A DNA stretch of 64,000 nt. Source: an uncultured Clostridia bacterium. Its GTDB lineage: Bacteria > Bacillota > Clostridia > Oscillospirales > Ruminococcaceae. The DNA lies in NCBI GenBank assembly GCA_944382875.1, contig CALWNQ010000010.1, positions 47,736 to 111,735 on the forward strand, written 5' to 3'. Shown piece after piece: positions 25,143 through 33,785 of the stretch. Every line of letters starts with the position of its first letter. Within the stretch, counting starts at the first letter, position 1. The position numbers and the translations under genes were made by a program. Below the pieces are notes generated by a model that made no database searches, was not told the origin of the DNA, and saw only the letters and a program-made list of their open reading frames with translations.

Positions 25143-26159
25143 ATGCTGAACCGGAAAACGCTGGATGAAATTCTCCGGAAGCTGCCGGAGCAGAAGGTTG
25201 CCCTCATCGCCGACGGCTGCGTGGACATCTACTGGGAAGCCGACATGCGCAAAAGTGAGCTTTCCCGGGAAGTGCCGCATTTTCCGCTGCCCATTGTGGA
25301 GGAGCGGTTTTCGCTCGGCGCAGGCGCCAATGTGGCCGCCAATTTAGCAGCGCTGGGGGTGGGGGAGATCCGCTTTGCGGGCTGTATTGGGAACGACTGG
25401 CGCGGGATGCTCTTCCGGGAGCTGTTTCGCAAAATTGGGGTGAGCGACCAGTATCTGGCCATTTCGGAACAAAGAATCACCCCCGCCTACTGCAAACCGA
25501 TCCGGAACGGGATCTCGCCGGTCAAATATGAGGATCCGCGGCTCGATTTTAACAACCGCAGCCCGATGCCGGAGGAAGCGGAGGAAATGCTGCTCCGGAA
25601 TCTGGACAGGGCGGTCGATGGGGCCGATGTGCTGATCGTCTGCGACCAGCTCACCGACGGATGCATGACCGACCGGGTGATCGAGCGGATCGAGGCCATC
25701 GGGCGGGAAATGCCGGTTATCGCCGACAGCCGCGACCGGGTGGGGCTTTTCCGCGGCGCCATCATCAAGCCAAACGAGGTGGAAGCCTGCCGCGCGGTGT
25801 GGGTGCCCGAATCGGAAGCCGAGGACATCGGCGCGATGCGCAGGGTGGCCGCCCTGCTGGAACAGAAAACCGAAAGAGCTGTTCTGGTCACGCTGGGGAG
25901 CCGGGGGGCACTTTGGTGTGAAGACGGGCTCTGCACCCATTCGCCCGCCTATCCGGCCAAGCCGCCCATCGACTTTGTCGGAGCGGGGGATTCCTTCCTG
26001 GCGGGATTCGCCGCCGCTTTCGGTCTGGACCTTTCGATGGAGGAAAAACTCGGCTTTGCCAATCTGGTACCGGCCGTGACCATCCGCAAAATCGGGATGA
26101 CCGGCACCGCTTCGCCCGATGAGCTGCGGGCCATCCTTTCCGAATATACCAATGAATAA
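25143..26159 (+). CDS. PfkB-family sugar kinase, HldE N-domain-like
   Basis: 338 residues behind GAGGAGGG. Typical ribokinase-family features: the N-terminal GAGANVAANLAALGV (compare GGAANVAxNxASLGA of HldE/RfaE), IIKPNEVEA in the middle and the C-terminal anion hole and base PIDFVGAGDSFLAGF. Among PfkB kinases it is nearest the heptose-7-phosphate kinase domain of HldE, without any nucleotidyltransferase domain. With the GmhA-like isomerase four genes on, it suggests phosphorylation of a heptose phosphate or a similar sugar phosphate. The exact substrate is not determinable here. Confidence 0.88.
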   Translation: MLNRKTLDEILRKLPEQKVALIADGCVDIYWEADMRKSELSREVPHFPLPIVEERFSLGAGANVAANLAALGVGEIRFAGCIGNDWRGMLFRELFRKIGVSDQYLAISEQRITPAYCKPIRNGISPVKYEDPRLDFNNRSPMPEEAEEMLLRNLDRAVDGADVLIVCDQLTDGCMTDRVIERIEAIGREMPVIADSRDRVGLFRGAIIKPNEVEACRAVWVPESEAEDIGAMRRVAALLEQKTERAVLVTLGSRGALWCEDGLCTHSPAYPAKPPIDFVGAGDSFLAGFAAAFGLDLSMEEKLGFANLVPAVTIRKIGMTGTASPDELRAILSEYTNE

Positions 26160-26171
26160 GGGGGTACTGCA

Positions 26172-28640
26172 ATGAAACCGGAAATTTTCCTGATCGGCAA
26201 CGCACACCTCGATCCCGCCTGGCTCTGGCAGTGGCAGGAGGGATTTTCGGAAATCAAGGCAACCTTCCGTTCGGCGCTCGACCGGATGAAGGAGTTTGAC
26301 AGCTACATCTTTACCGCGGCGGGCGCCAGCTATTACCAGTGGGTGGAGGAAAACGAACCCGCCATGTTCGAGGAGATCAAAGCCCGGGTGGCCGAGGGGC
26401 GCTGGGTGCTGGCCGGCGGCTGGTGGCTCCAGCCCGACTGCAACCTCCCCTGCGGCGAATCCTTTGCCCGTCACGGCCTTTACGGGCAGCAGTATTTCCT
26501 CTCCCGTTTTGGAAAACACGCCCTGTTTGGCTACAATGTCGACAGCTTTGGCCACAACGGCAACCTCCCGCAGATTCTCAAGCAGAGCGGAAAGGCAAGC
26601 TATGTCATGATGCGCCCCGAACAGCACGAAAAGGCCATTGACGCCGACACCTTTTTCTGGGAAGGGGTGGACGGCAGCCGGATTCTGGTTTTCCGGATAC
26701 CAACTTCTTATAATACTTCGATTGGGACAGCGGGGTTTCGGCGGAAATATCAGGTGGTCAAAGAGAAAGTGCAGGCTGAGGACAAATCTCAGATGCTCTT
26801 CTACGGCGTGGGCAACCACGGCGGCGGCCCCACCGTTTCCACCCTCAAGGAAGCCGAAAAAATAATCGCGGCCGACAGCTCGGTCCGGTACGGCGATCCG
26901 GCTGCCTTTTTTGAAAAAGTCCGGCGGGAGGAGCTGCCCGAACTGGTGGTCAAAGGGGATTTGCAGCACCACGCCATCGGTTGCTACTCGGCCTGCCGGG
27001 AGGTCAAGCGGAACAACTGCCGCAGCGAAAGCCGCCTCCTTGCCGCCGAACGGATGATGACCGCCGCCAGCCGGGTGCAGGGACTCCCTTACCGGCAGGA
27101 GGAGCTCCGCCGCGCCTGGGAGGACGTCCTTTTTGCCCAGTTCCACGACATCTTAGGCGGATGCAGCCTCAAAAAAGTCTATGACGACGCGCGGGAGTTC
27201 CACGGCTTTGCCCTTCGGACCGGCTCCAAGCTGCTCAACGCGGCGGTGCAGCGAATTTCCTGGCATGTCGATACCAAAGGCAATCATCCCGCCGACGCCG
27301 ACCGCTTTTACGACTGGAACAGCTGGGAGGACGAAAACGGCGGAAGCCCGGCGGTCATTTTCAACCCGAACCCCTGGGAGACCGAAGCCGACGTTTGGAT
27401 TACCCGCGACATCACCGGCGCCGAGGACGAGGCGGGCAATCCCCTTGTCTGGCAGCGCGTCCGCGCCGACCAGACCTGCAACGCCGGACAGGACGACTAC
27501 AAGAGCATCCTGCGGGTGAAGCTCCCTCCGATGGGCTACCGCACCGTTTTCCTCTACCGTCACCGGGAAATTCCGGCACCCGATACCGGCCGGCGGCTCT
27601 CCGGTTCGGCGCACTTCCTCGAAAACGATTGGTACCGGCTGGAAATGGATCCCACCGACGGCAGCATCCTCCATCTCTGGGACAATCGGACGAGGAAGAA
27701 GATCTTTTCCGGAAACGCCGCAAGAGCCGAGGTGATCGAGGACTTCCACAACGACACCTGGGCACACGGCGCCGTATACCTCAATCGGGTGATCGGCTGC
27801 TTTGGAAAAGCGAAGCTCTCGCTGCTCGAACGGGGGCCGGTCCGTGCGGTGCTCCGCGCTGTTTCTTGCTATGAAGATTCCACCCTGACACAGGACTTCA
27901 TCCTCTATCGCGACCGGCCCGGCATCGACGTGCAGGTTGCCATCGACTGGCGGGAGAAGTTTAAAATCTGCAAGCTCGCCTTCCCGGCCGCCGTTTCGGA
28001 GCCGGAAGTGACCTATGAAATCCCCTACGGCAGCATCCGCAAACCGGCTGACGGCAAGGAAGAGCCGGCGCTCGGCTGGATGGACCTTTCCGGCAAGGCG
28101 GAAGACGGCAGTGAAGCCGGCGTTTCGATTGCGGCGGAATTTCTGGGGAGCTGCTCGGCCGACGGCAATACCGCGCGGTTTGTTCTGGTGCGCAGCGCCG
28201 GTTACGCCGACCATTACGGCATCAAGGACGAATTTACCGAGGCGATGGACCAGGGGCTGTATCAGATGGCTTACACCATCCTGCCGCACGGGGAATTTTC
28301 TTCCGCCGAACCGGCGAAAAAAGCCGCCGAACACCGCATCCCGCCGGTTGTGGTCTATGAAACCTATCACAAAGGGGAGCTTCCCACCACCGGCAGCTTT
28401 GTGTCGAGCGGGGCGGGAAATGTTCTGATTGAAACGGTAAAAGAAGCCGAGGACGGAAACGGCGTCATCCTCCGCGCCTATGAAGCGGACGGCAAAGAAA
28501 CCCAAACCGTTCTGTCGGCGCCGTTCCTTGGGGCGGAAATCCCCGCTGCTTTTGGGCCGCACGAGATTCGGAGCTTCCGCATCCAATCGGATGGCAGCGC
28601 GGAAAGCTGCAACATCCTCGAAGAAAAGGAGGCGCGATGA
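26172..28640 (+). CDS. GH38 alpha-mannosidase
   Basis: 822 residues, no signal peptide, so cytoplasmic. The zinc ligands H12 and D14 lie in NAHLDPAWLW, the catalytic nucleophile D124 in YNVDSFGHNG, and a later zinc His in FHDILGG. C-terminal beta-sandwich domains follow the catalytic and helical domains, giving the length usual for bacterial GH38. The enzyme retains the configuration on hydrolysing alpha-mannosides and would act on imported oligosaccharides or mannosyl compounds. It is in the middle of the ROK operon and its stop overlaps the HAD start region. The first 20 residues are complete, so the start is well supported. Confidence 0.95.
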   Translation: MKPEIFLIGNAHLDPAWLWQWQEGFSEIKATFRSALDRMKEFDSYIFTAAGASYYQWVEENEPAMFEEIKARVAEGRWVLAGGWWLQPDCNLPCGESFARHGLYGQQYFLSRFGKHALFGYNVDSFGHNGNLPQILKQSGKASYVMMRPEQHEKAIDADTFFWEGVDGSRILVFRIPTSYNTSIGTAGFRRKYQVVKEKVQAEDKSQMLFYGVGNHGGGPTVSTLKEAEKIIAADSSVRYGDPAAFFEKVRREELPELVVKGDLQHHAIGCYSACREVKRNNCRSESRLLAAERMMTAASRVQGLPYRQEELRRAWEDVLFAQFHDILGGCSLKKVYDDAREFHGFALRTGSKLLNAAVQRISWHVDTKGNHPADADRFYDWNSWEDENGGSPAVIFNPNPWETEADVWITRDITGAEDEAGNPLVWQRVRADQTCNAGQDDYKSILRVKLPPMGYRTVFLYRHREIPAPDTGRRLSGSAHFLENDWYRLEMDPTDGSILHLWDNRTRKKIFSGNAARAEVIEDFHNDTWAHGAVYLNRVIGCFGKAKLSLLERGPVRAVLRAVSCYEDSTLTQDFILYRDRPGIDVQVAIDWREKFKICKLAFPAAVSEPEVTYEIPYGSIRKPADGKEEPALGWMDLSGKAEDGSEAGVSIAAEFLGSCSADGNTARFVLVRSAGYADHYGIKDEFTEAMDQGLYQMAYTILPHGEFSSAEPAKKAAEHRIPPVVVYETYHKGELPTTGSFVSSGAGNVLIETVKEAEDGNGVILRAYEADGKETQTVLSAPFLGAEIPAAFGPHEIRSFRIQSDGSAESCNILEEKEAR

Positions 28641-29449
28641 TGGAATTCCTTGCAAGAGAACTCACCCGGTCGGGGCATCCGTTCCGGGCGGCGGTTTTTG
28701 ACTTTGATGGCACCGTTTCGATGCTGCGCTGCGGCTGGGAGGCGGTGATGGAGCAGATTATGGAGGAGGAGCTCGCCGACGCGCCGATCGAGGCCGAAGC
28801 GCGAACCTCCCTCATCCGCCGGTATATCGCCGAATCGACCGGCATCCAGACCATCTATCAGATGGAGTGGCTCGCCGGACAGGTGGAAACCCTCTGCGGC
28901 CGGAAACCGCTCGATCCCTGGGAATACAAGGACCGCTACAACGCGGCGCTGATGGCGGCCATCGACAGCCGCCTGGCTGAGCTGGAAGCGGGCGGCAGCC
29001 GGGAAAACTGGCTCGTTCCGGGGAGCCGGGAGTACCTTTGCCTGCTCAAAGAAGCCGGGGTGCGCGTCTATATCGCCTCCGGCACCGATGAGGAGGACGT
29101 CCGCCGGGAAGCAGCGCTGCTGGGCATTGCCGAACTCGTGGAGGAAATCCACGGCGCGCCCCACCGCCGAAAGGACTGCTCCAAAGAGGCGGTCATCCGG
29201 GAAATCCTCCAGAACGGCGGGCTGCACGGCCGGGAGCTGCTGGTGGCCGGGGACGGCCGGGTGGAAATCGAGCTGGGCCGCGAAGTGGGCGCCCTCACCA
29301 TCGGGATTGCCAGCCGGGAGCTGCGGCCGGGCGACGGCATGAATCCCGAAAAACGCCAAAAGCTCCGCAAAGCCGGGGCCGACTATCTGGCGGCGGATTT
29401 CCGGCCGCTCGTCGCCCAGTGGCAGGCGGATGAGGAGGTGGGCGGATGA
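28640..29449 (+). CDS. HAD-family phosphatase
   Basis: 269 residues from ATG 28640, 7 bases after AGGAGG; ATG 28637 overlaps the mannosidase stop. HAD motif I is FDFDGTVSM, motif II is YIASGTDEED and motif IV is VAGDGRVEIELGRE. A large helical cap lies between motifs I and II, as in beta-phosphoglucomutase or phosphoglycolate phosphatase type enzymes rather than the compact GmhB. It presumably dephosphorylates a pathway intermediate. Its end overlaps the SIS gene by 4 bases. Confidence 0.88.
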   Translation: MEFLARELTRSGHPFRAAVFDFDGTVSMLRCGWEAVMEQIMEEELADAPIEAEARTSLIRRYIAESTGIQTIYQMEWLAGQVETLCGRKPLDPWEYKDRYNAALMAAIDSRLAELEAGGSRENWLVPGSREYLCLLKEAGVRVYIASGTDEEDVRREAALLGIAELVEEIHGAPHRRKDCSKEAVIREILQNGGLHGRELLVAGDGRVEIELGREVGALTIGIASRELRPGDGMNPEKRQKLRKAGADYLAADFRPLVAQWQADEEVGG

Positions 29450-30105
29450 ACGGGAAAGCGGAACAGCTCCTCCAAACCGTTTTGCGGGACAATCCGGCTC
29501 TTCTGCCGCTCGAACCGGAGCTGCGGCGGGCGGTGGAGATAGCCTGCGATTCCTTCCAAAACGGAGGTAAGCTCCTTTGCTGCGGAAACGGCGGAAGCGC
29601 TGCCGACAGTGAACACATCGTGGGGGAACTGATGAAAGGATTTCTCTTAAAACGGCCGCTCACCAACTCGGAGCGGGAGGCTATTGCCCAAACCGGCTGC
29701 CCCGAACCGGAAGCTTTTGCCGACCATTTGCAGCGGGGGCTGCCCGCCATCTCGCTGGTCAGCCAGTCGGGGCTTTTCACCGCCTTCTGTAATGACGTCG
29801 ATCCCGCCATGGTCTTTGCGCAGCAGGTTTTTGCCTATGGGAATCCGGGCGACCTTTTGATCGGGCTTTCGACCTCCGGCAACTCCGAAAATGTCGTCCG
29901 CGCGGCTTATGCCGCCAAGGCGAGAGGAATGAAGGTCATCGCCTTTACCGGGGAAGCGGGCGGCAAGCTCGCCTCCATCGCCGATATCACCCTCCGGGCA
30001 CCGACACGGGAAACCTACCGGGTGCAGGAGTTCCATCTGCCGCTCTACCATGCCTTTTGCGGCTGTGTCGAGCTCCAGATCTTTGGGGATATGGGACAAA
30101 AATAA
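29446..30105 (+). CDS. GmhA-like SIS-domain sugar-phosphate isomerase
   Basis: 219 residues. The whole length matches phosphoheptose isomerase: GNGGSAADSEHIVGEL, LSTSGNSENVVRAA, and VQEFHLPLYHAFC at the end. The four zinc/catalytic positions known in Burkholderia GmhA (H64, E68, Q175, H183) line up with H57, E61, Q194 and H202, with identical spacing of 4 and 8. GmhA converts sedoheptulose 7-phosphate to D-glycero-D-manno-heptose 7-phosphate. A heptose-type substrate is therefore likely, although the operon setting is catabolic and has no nucleotidyltransferase. An insertion near residue 75-95 (NSEREAIAQTGCPEPE) makes it slightly longer than usual. Confidence 0.9.
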   Translation: MNGKAEQLLQTVLRDNPALLPLEPELRRAVEIACDSFQNGGKLLCCGNGGSAADSEHIVGELMKGFLLKRPLTNSEREAIAQTGCPEPEAFADHLQRGLPAISLVSQSGLFTAFCNDVDPAMVFAQQVFAYGNPGDLLIGLSTSGNSENVVRAAYAAKARGMKVIAFTGEAGGKLASIADITLRAPTRETYRVQEFHLPLYHAFCGCVELQIFGDMGQK

Positions 30106-30132
30106 AAAACCCCGGTGATTTCTTCACCGGGG
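30104..30132 (-). terminator. Intrinsic terminator of the lipoprotein gene
   Basis: CCCCGGTGA and TCACCGGGG form a perfect 9-bp stem. The T run (TTTTTTATTTTTG) is on the minus strand, so it chiefly ends the lipoprotein transcript, although the stem also follows the SIS gene. Confidence 0.85.
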
Positions 30133-30139
30133 CATCCTG

Positions 30140-30694
30140 TTACGGAATTTGGTAGAGGACAAAGATTACGGTGGGGTCACGGCCCTCCAGAAGGGAGCTG
30201 GCGGAAAGCTGAATGGTACTTCCATCTTCCCCGAACCAGTTCATACCGGTTCCCCGTTCGTTGTCGTAAGAACGGCTGGGTTCGCCGTAGGCTTTTTGGA
30301 GCTCTTCCGCCATCTGTTCGTAGAGTTCCAGGGGGTCGCGTGCGTCTTCATCCGATTCGGATACGGTAAAGCTGATGGACGCAAAGCCGTTTTCCCCGAA
30401 CTCCAAATTGGCGTCCAGCAGCAGCCCGTCGTACTCCCAGCCATCGTCGATGTGGTAGGTGTCCATGCCGTTATTGGAGAGGGCGATTTCCCCCAGTGAA
30501 AAGCCGAGCGATTTTTCGGCGTCGGCCACGCTCTGTCCGAACGGGAGGGAAGGCAGCCCATAGCTGGCATTTTCATTTTGCAGCTGCCCAAGATCGAGCT
30601 TTTGCGGGCCGCTGTCCTCCCCACAGCCTGTGCAGAAGCAGGTGCAAAGCAGGAAAAATGCGGCAGTAAATCGGATGCGATACCATTTTTTCAT
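30140..30694 (-). CDS. Putative lipoprotein of unknown function
   Basis: 184 residues from ATG 30694, 9 bases after AGGAGGG. The signal segment ends in a lipobox-like CTGC with the candidate lipid-attachment Cys at 24. The mature part is acidic, with repeated Asp/Glu clusters and DPLELYEQMAEELQKAYGEP, and looks like a small alpha/beta domain. No family recognised. It is a single-gene transcript convergent with the ROK operon. Confidence 0.75.
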   Translation of the reverse strand: MKKWYRIRFTAAFFLLCTCFCTGCGEDSGPQKLDLGQLQNENASYGLPSLPFGQSVADAEKSLGFSLGEIALSNNGMDTYHIDDGWEYDGLLLDANLEFGENGFASISFTVSESDEDARDPLELYEQMAEELQKAYGEPSRSYDNERGTGMNWFGEDGSTIQLSASSLLEGRDPTVIFVLYQIP

Positions 30695-30940
30695 TGGCAA
30701 TCCCTCCTGTCATTTCTCATATTGAATGAAATGAGGACGAATATTACAGCACTTCTTAAGAAAATTGGAATTATGCTATTATATTACAATTATATTTTAT
30801 CAGATTTTGTGCAACTGTGCAATATAAAAAATAAAATTATTTTTATTTTACAAAATTATAGCAAACCAGAATGCCGGATGTCTCGCCTGAGAACGCGGCG
30901 GTGACGTTTGTGGTGTTTGGGGAATAAAAGGAGAAACAAT

Positions 30941-31459
30941 ATGCTGCGGAGGATCGTATTTTTGGACAGCGGCGACACGCTGATTGACGAAAGCACCGAG
31001 GTGCGGGACGCGCGCGGGATTGTACAGACCGCTGCTCCTGTGCCGGGTGCGCCGGAACTGCTCGCCGGACTCCGTCAGGCGGGATACCGGGTGGCCATGG
31101 TCGCCGACGGGGAAGCCGAGAGCTTTGAGAATATGTACAGCCTTCTGAAACTGGATCAGTATTTTGAAGAACGGGTGTATTCTTCGGATGTGGGGGAGGA
31201 AAAGCCGTCTCCCCGCATGTTTCAGACGGCGATGGACCGGATGGGACTGCACGACAGCGACAAGCCTCGGATTTTGATGATGGGCAACAACCTCAAACGG
31301 GACATTGTGGGCGCCAACCGGTTCGGCATCACCTCGGTGCTGCTCGACTGGTCGCCGCGCTATCCCATGCGGCCGGAATCGCAAGAGGAAACGCCGGATT
31401 TTGTCGTCCATAGCCCGGAGGAGCTCCTTTCTCTGCTTAGGCGGATCGAAAAAGAATAA
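30941..31459 (+). CDS. HAD-superfamily hydrolase
   Basis: 172 residues from ATG 30941 behind AAAGGAG. Motif I is FLDSGDTLIDE, in which the position usually held by the first Asp-x-Asp is DSGDT, as in several phosphatases. Motif III/IV is EKPSPRMF and ILMMGNNLKRDIVGANRFG. The 235 bases upstream are very AT-rich and hold the promoter but no gene. It is likely a small-molecule phosphatase; the specific substrate is unknown. It converges on the GH3 gene through a shared terminator. Confidence 0.83.
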   Translation: MLRRIVFLDSGDTLIDESTEVRDARGIVQTAAPVPGAPELLAGLRQAGYRVAMVADGEAESFENMYSLLKLDQYFEERVYSSDVGEEKPSPRMFQTAMDRMGLHDSDKPRILMMGNNLKRDIVGANRFGITSVLLDWSPRYPMRPESQEETPDFVVHSPEELLSLLRRIEKE

Positions 31460-31461
31460 CG

Positions 31462-31497
31462 AAAAACAGCCCTGCCGGTTGCGACAGGGCTGTTTTT
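31462..31497. terminator. Bidirectional terminator
   Basis: AAAAACAGCCCTG and CAGGGCTGTTTTT are perfect 13-base arms with a 10-base loop, giving a T run on both strands between the convergent HAD and GH3 genes. Confidence 0.9.
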
Positions 31498-31500
31498 CTG

Positions 31501-33750
31501 TCAAAGGATGATTGCGGTTTCGCAGCGGATGTCCCCCGAGGACGCGCCGGCCAGAATCCGGAACTCGCCCGGCTCCACCACCCAGCGGTAATCGAGGCCC
31601 ATCAGCCGGAACGCCTTTTCGTCCAGCGTAAAGGTAACCGTCTGCTTTTCGCCCGCACGGAGCGCTACCCGGCGGAAATCCTTGAGCAGCAGCGGCGGTG
31701 TTGCCACCGAGCTTTCCACGTCGTCGACGTAAATCTGGACCACCTCTTCGCCGTCCCGGCTGCCGGTGTTGGAAACCTTGACCGAAACCTCCACCCGGAG
31801 CGGATCCCGGCTGTCGAGGCGGGCGGTCAGCTCCCGATAGGCAAAGGTGGTGTAGGAAAGGCCGTGGCCGAACGGATAGCGCGGGAGCTTGCTCCCCTCC
31901 ATGAATTCAAGCGAGCCGCCCGGCAGCATCGAATAGTAGCAGGGCAGGCGGGTGCTGCTCTGCGGGAAGGAAACCGGCAGACGTCCCGCCGGGTTCAGCT
32001 GCCCGAGCAGCGCTTCGGCGATGGCCTGCGCGCCGAACTCCCCGCCGAACCAGGCGGCCAGAATGGCATTGCAGCAGCCGTCTTCCTCCGAAAGGTCGAC
32101 GCATTTGCCGTTTTCCAGCACCAGGACGAGCGGTTTGCCGAGTGCGGCGAGCTTTTGGACCAGCTCCCGCTGCCGTCCCGCCAGCGTCACTTCGCAGCGG
32201 TCCTTGCCCTCGCCGCTGGTGATGGTGTTGTCGCCGCCCACCATGACGATGACGTCGCAGTTTGCCGCGATCTCCACCGCCTGATCCATGCAGTCGGCGA
32301 TTTCTTCCTCGCCCTTGCTGAACAGGTGGGGCTGTCCTTCCACATAATACTCGGTTTTGGGGCCCTCGGTAATCGGGCAGCCGTCGCACTGAACGATTTT
32401 GACCGAATCGCCGGCCAGCCGCCGCAGCTCGTCGTAGACCGAAGCAATTTCATATCCCACCGGGATGGCCGAATAGCCGCCGATCTTCTGGTGGGCGGAG
32501 GACGGGCCGATCAGCGCGACGGAGGAGATATCATGGAGCGGCAGAATGCCGTCGTTTTTGAGCAGGGTAATGGATTTCCGGGCCGCACGGAGCGCGATTT
32601 CGCGGTGTTCGGGGCAGCGGATGAGCGATTCCCAGCCGGTTTCGTCGGTATAGGGATGCTCAAACAGCCCCAGCCGGAACTTCATCCGCAGGACACGGCG
32701 GACCGCGTCGTCAATCCGCTCGGCGGGCAGTTCCCCTTTGCGGACGAGGTCGGCCAGCGTTTCTTCAAAATACCGGTTTTCCATGTCGCAGCCCTGTACA
32801 TCCAGGCCGTTGCCGATGGCCAGCCGCAGCGCGTCCCGTTCGTCTTTGACCAGATGGTGGCTGTTCTGGATCCGCCGGATGCCGCCCCAGTCGGAACGTG
32901 CGTAGCCCTCCGCGCCGATTTCCTTTTTTAAGATGTCGGTGAGGTACTTTTTGGAACACATGACCACGTCGCCGTCGATGCTGTTGTAGCTCGCCATGAC
33001 GTTGCAGGCGCCGCCCTCCTTGATGCCGGCTTCAAAAACGGGGAGGTAGCTGCTCCGGATTTCGCGTTCGCCGGCGCGGGCGGGGGAGCAGTTGGTGCCG
33101 CCCTCCGGGATGCCGTGGACGCAGTAGTGTTTCGGCTCGCTGGCAACGGCGTCGGGACGGGAGAGTGCGCCGTCTTTTTGCTCGCCCGAAATGATGGCAA
33201 CCGCCATTTTGGAGGAAAGACAGGTGTCCTCGCCAAAGGTTTCCTCGGTCCGGCCCCAGCGGGGTTCCCGCGCGACGTCGAGATTGGGGGCCAGAATTTC
33301 GTGCATGCCAAGCGAACGGGTTTCCCGGCCGATTACTTCGCCGACCAGACGCACCGTTTCCGGCTCAAAGGTGGCGCCGAGCCCCAGCGGTACCGGGAAG
33401 ATGGTGCCCCGTGTTCCGCTGATGCCGTGGAGCGCTTCGCCGGTAAAGAGGCAGGGGATGCCAAGCCGCGTTTCCTCCACAAAATATTTTTGCAGCCGGT
33501 TCATCACGGCCGGCACCGAATAGGTGTCGTGGATAAAGCCGATGCCGCGGTCGCCGAAGAGGGAGCGGATCTTGTCAAAATCAAAATCCGTGTCCGGCTC
33601 CACCGAACAGTTGTGTACCTCCGACGGTTTGGTCGCGTACTCCACGCCGCGCGTCATGTCGAGCTGCGCCACTTTTTCTTCCAGCGTCATTCTGGAAAGC
33701 AGGTCCTCCACCCGCTCTTCAACGGGCAGGCTGCTGTCACGGTATTTCAT
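31501..33750 (-). CDS. GH3 family beta-glucosidase/xylosidase
   Basis: 749 residues from ATG 33750, with AAGGAGGA upstream. The N-terminal GH3 barrel contains PKHY (K207-H208) and the nucleophile D287 in GYARSDWGG; the GH3 C-domain occupies about 370-600 and a fibronectin-III-like domain closes the protein (about 655-740). No signal peptide, so cytoplasmic, acting on imported oligosaccharides. It lies 35 bases downstream of a YesM-type sensor kinase gene in the same direction, and the ABC sugar importer is divergent from that kinase. Beta-glucosidase is the default call; xylosidase or glucosaminidase cannot be excluded. Confidence 0.93.
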   Translation of the reverse strand: MKYRDSSLPVEERVEDLLSRMTLEEKVAQLDMTRGVEYATKPSEVHNCSVEPDTDFDFDKIRSLFGDRGIGFIHDTYSVPAVMNRLQKYFVEETRLGIPCLFTGEALHGISGTRGTIFPVPLGLGATFEPETVRLVGEVIGRETRSLGMHEILAPNLDVAREPRWGRTEETFGEDTCLSSKMAVAIISGEQKDGALSRPDAVASEPKHYCVHGIPEGGTNCSPARAGEREIRSSYLPVFEAGIKEGGACNVMASYNSIDGDVVMCSKKYLTDILKKEIGAEGYARSDWGGIRRIQNSHHLVKDERDALRLAIGNGLDVQGCDMENRYFEETLADLVRKGELPAERIDDAVRRVLRMKFRLGLFEHPYTDETGWESLIRCPEHREIALRAARKSITLLKNDGILPLHDISSVALIGPSSAHQKIGGYSAIPVGYEIASVYDELRRLAGDSVKIVQCDGCPITEGPKTEYYVEGQPHLFSKGEEEIADCMDQAVEIAANCDVIVMVGGDNTITSGEGKDRCEVTLAGRQRELVQKLAALGKPLVLVLENGKCVDLSEEDGCCNAILAAWFGGEFGAQAIAEALLGQLNPAGRLPVSFPQSSTRLPCYYSMLPGGSLEFMEGSKLPRYPFGHGLSYTTFAYRELTARLDSRDPLRVEVSVKVSNTGSRDGEEVVQIYVDDVESSVATPPLLLKDFRRVALRAGEKQTVTFTLDEKAFRLMGLDYRWVVEPGEFRILAGASSGDIRCETAIIL

Positions 33751-33785
33751 CAAAATTCCTCCTTTTATCTGCAAAGGGTTGCCCC

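Noticed and set aside
25344..27146. 600-codon minus-strand open frame opposite the kinase and GH38 genes
   Set aside because: GC-rich codon bias of the plus-strand genes creates long antisense frames; the translation is low in hydrophobic periodicity, has no motif and no ribosome site, while the plus strand encodes clear enzymes.
27153..28655. 500-codon minus-strand open frame opposite the GH38 gene
   Set aside because: Antisense shadow of the mannosidase; no family features and no upstream ribosome site.
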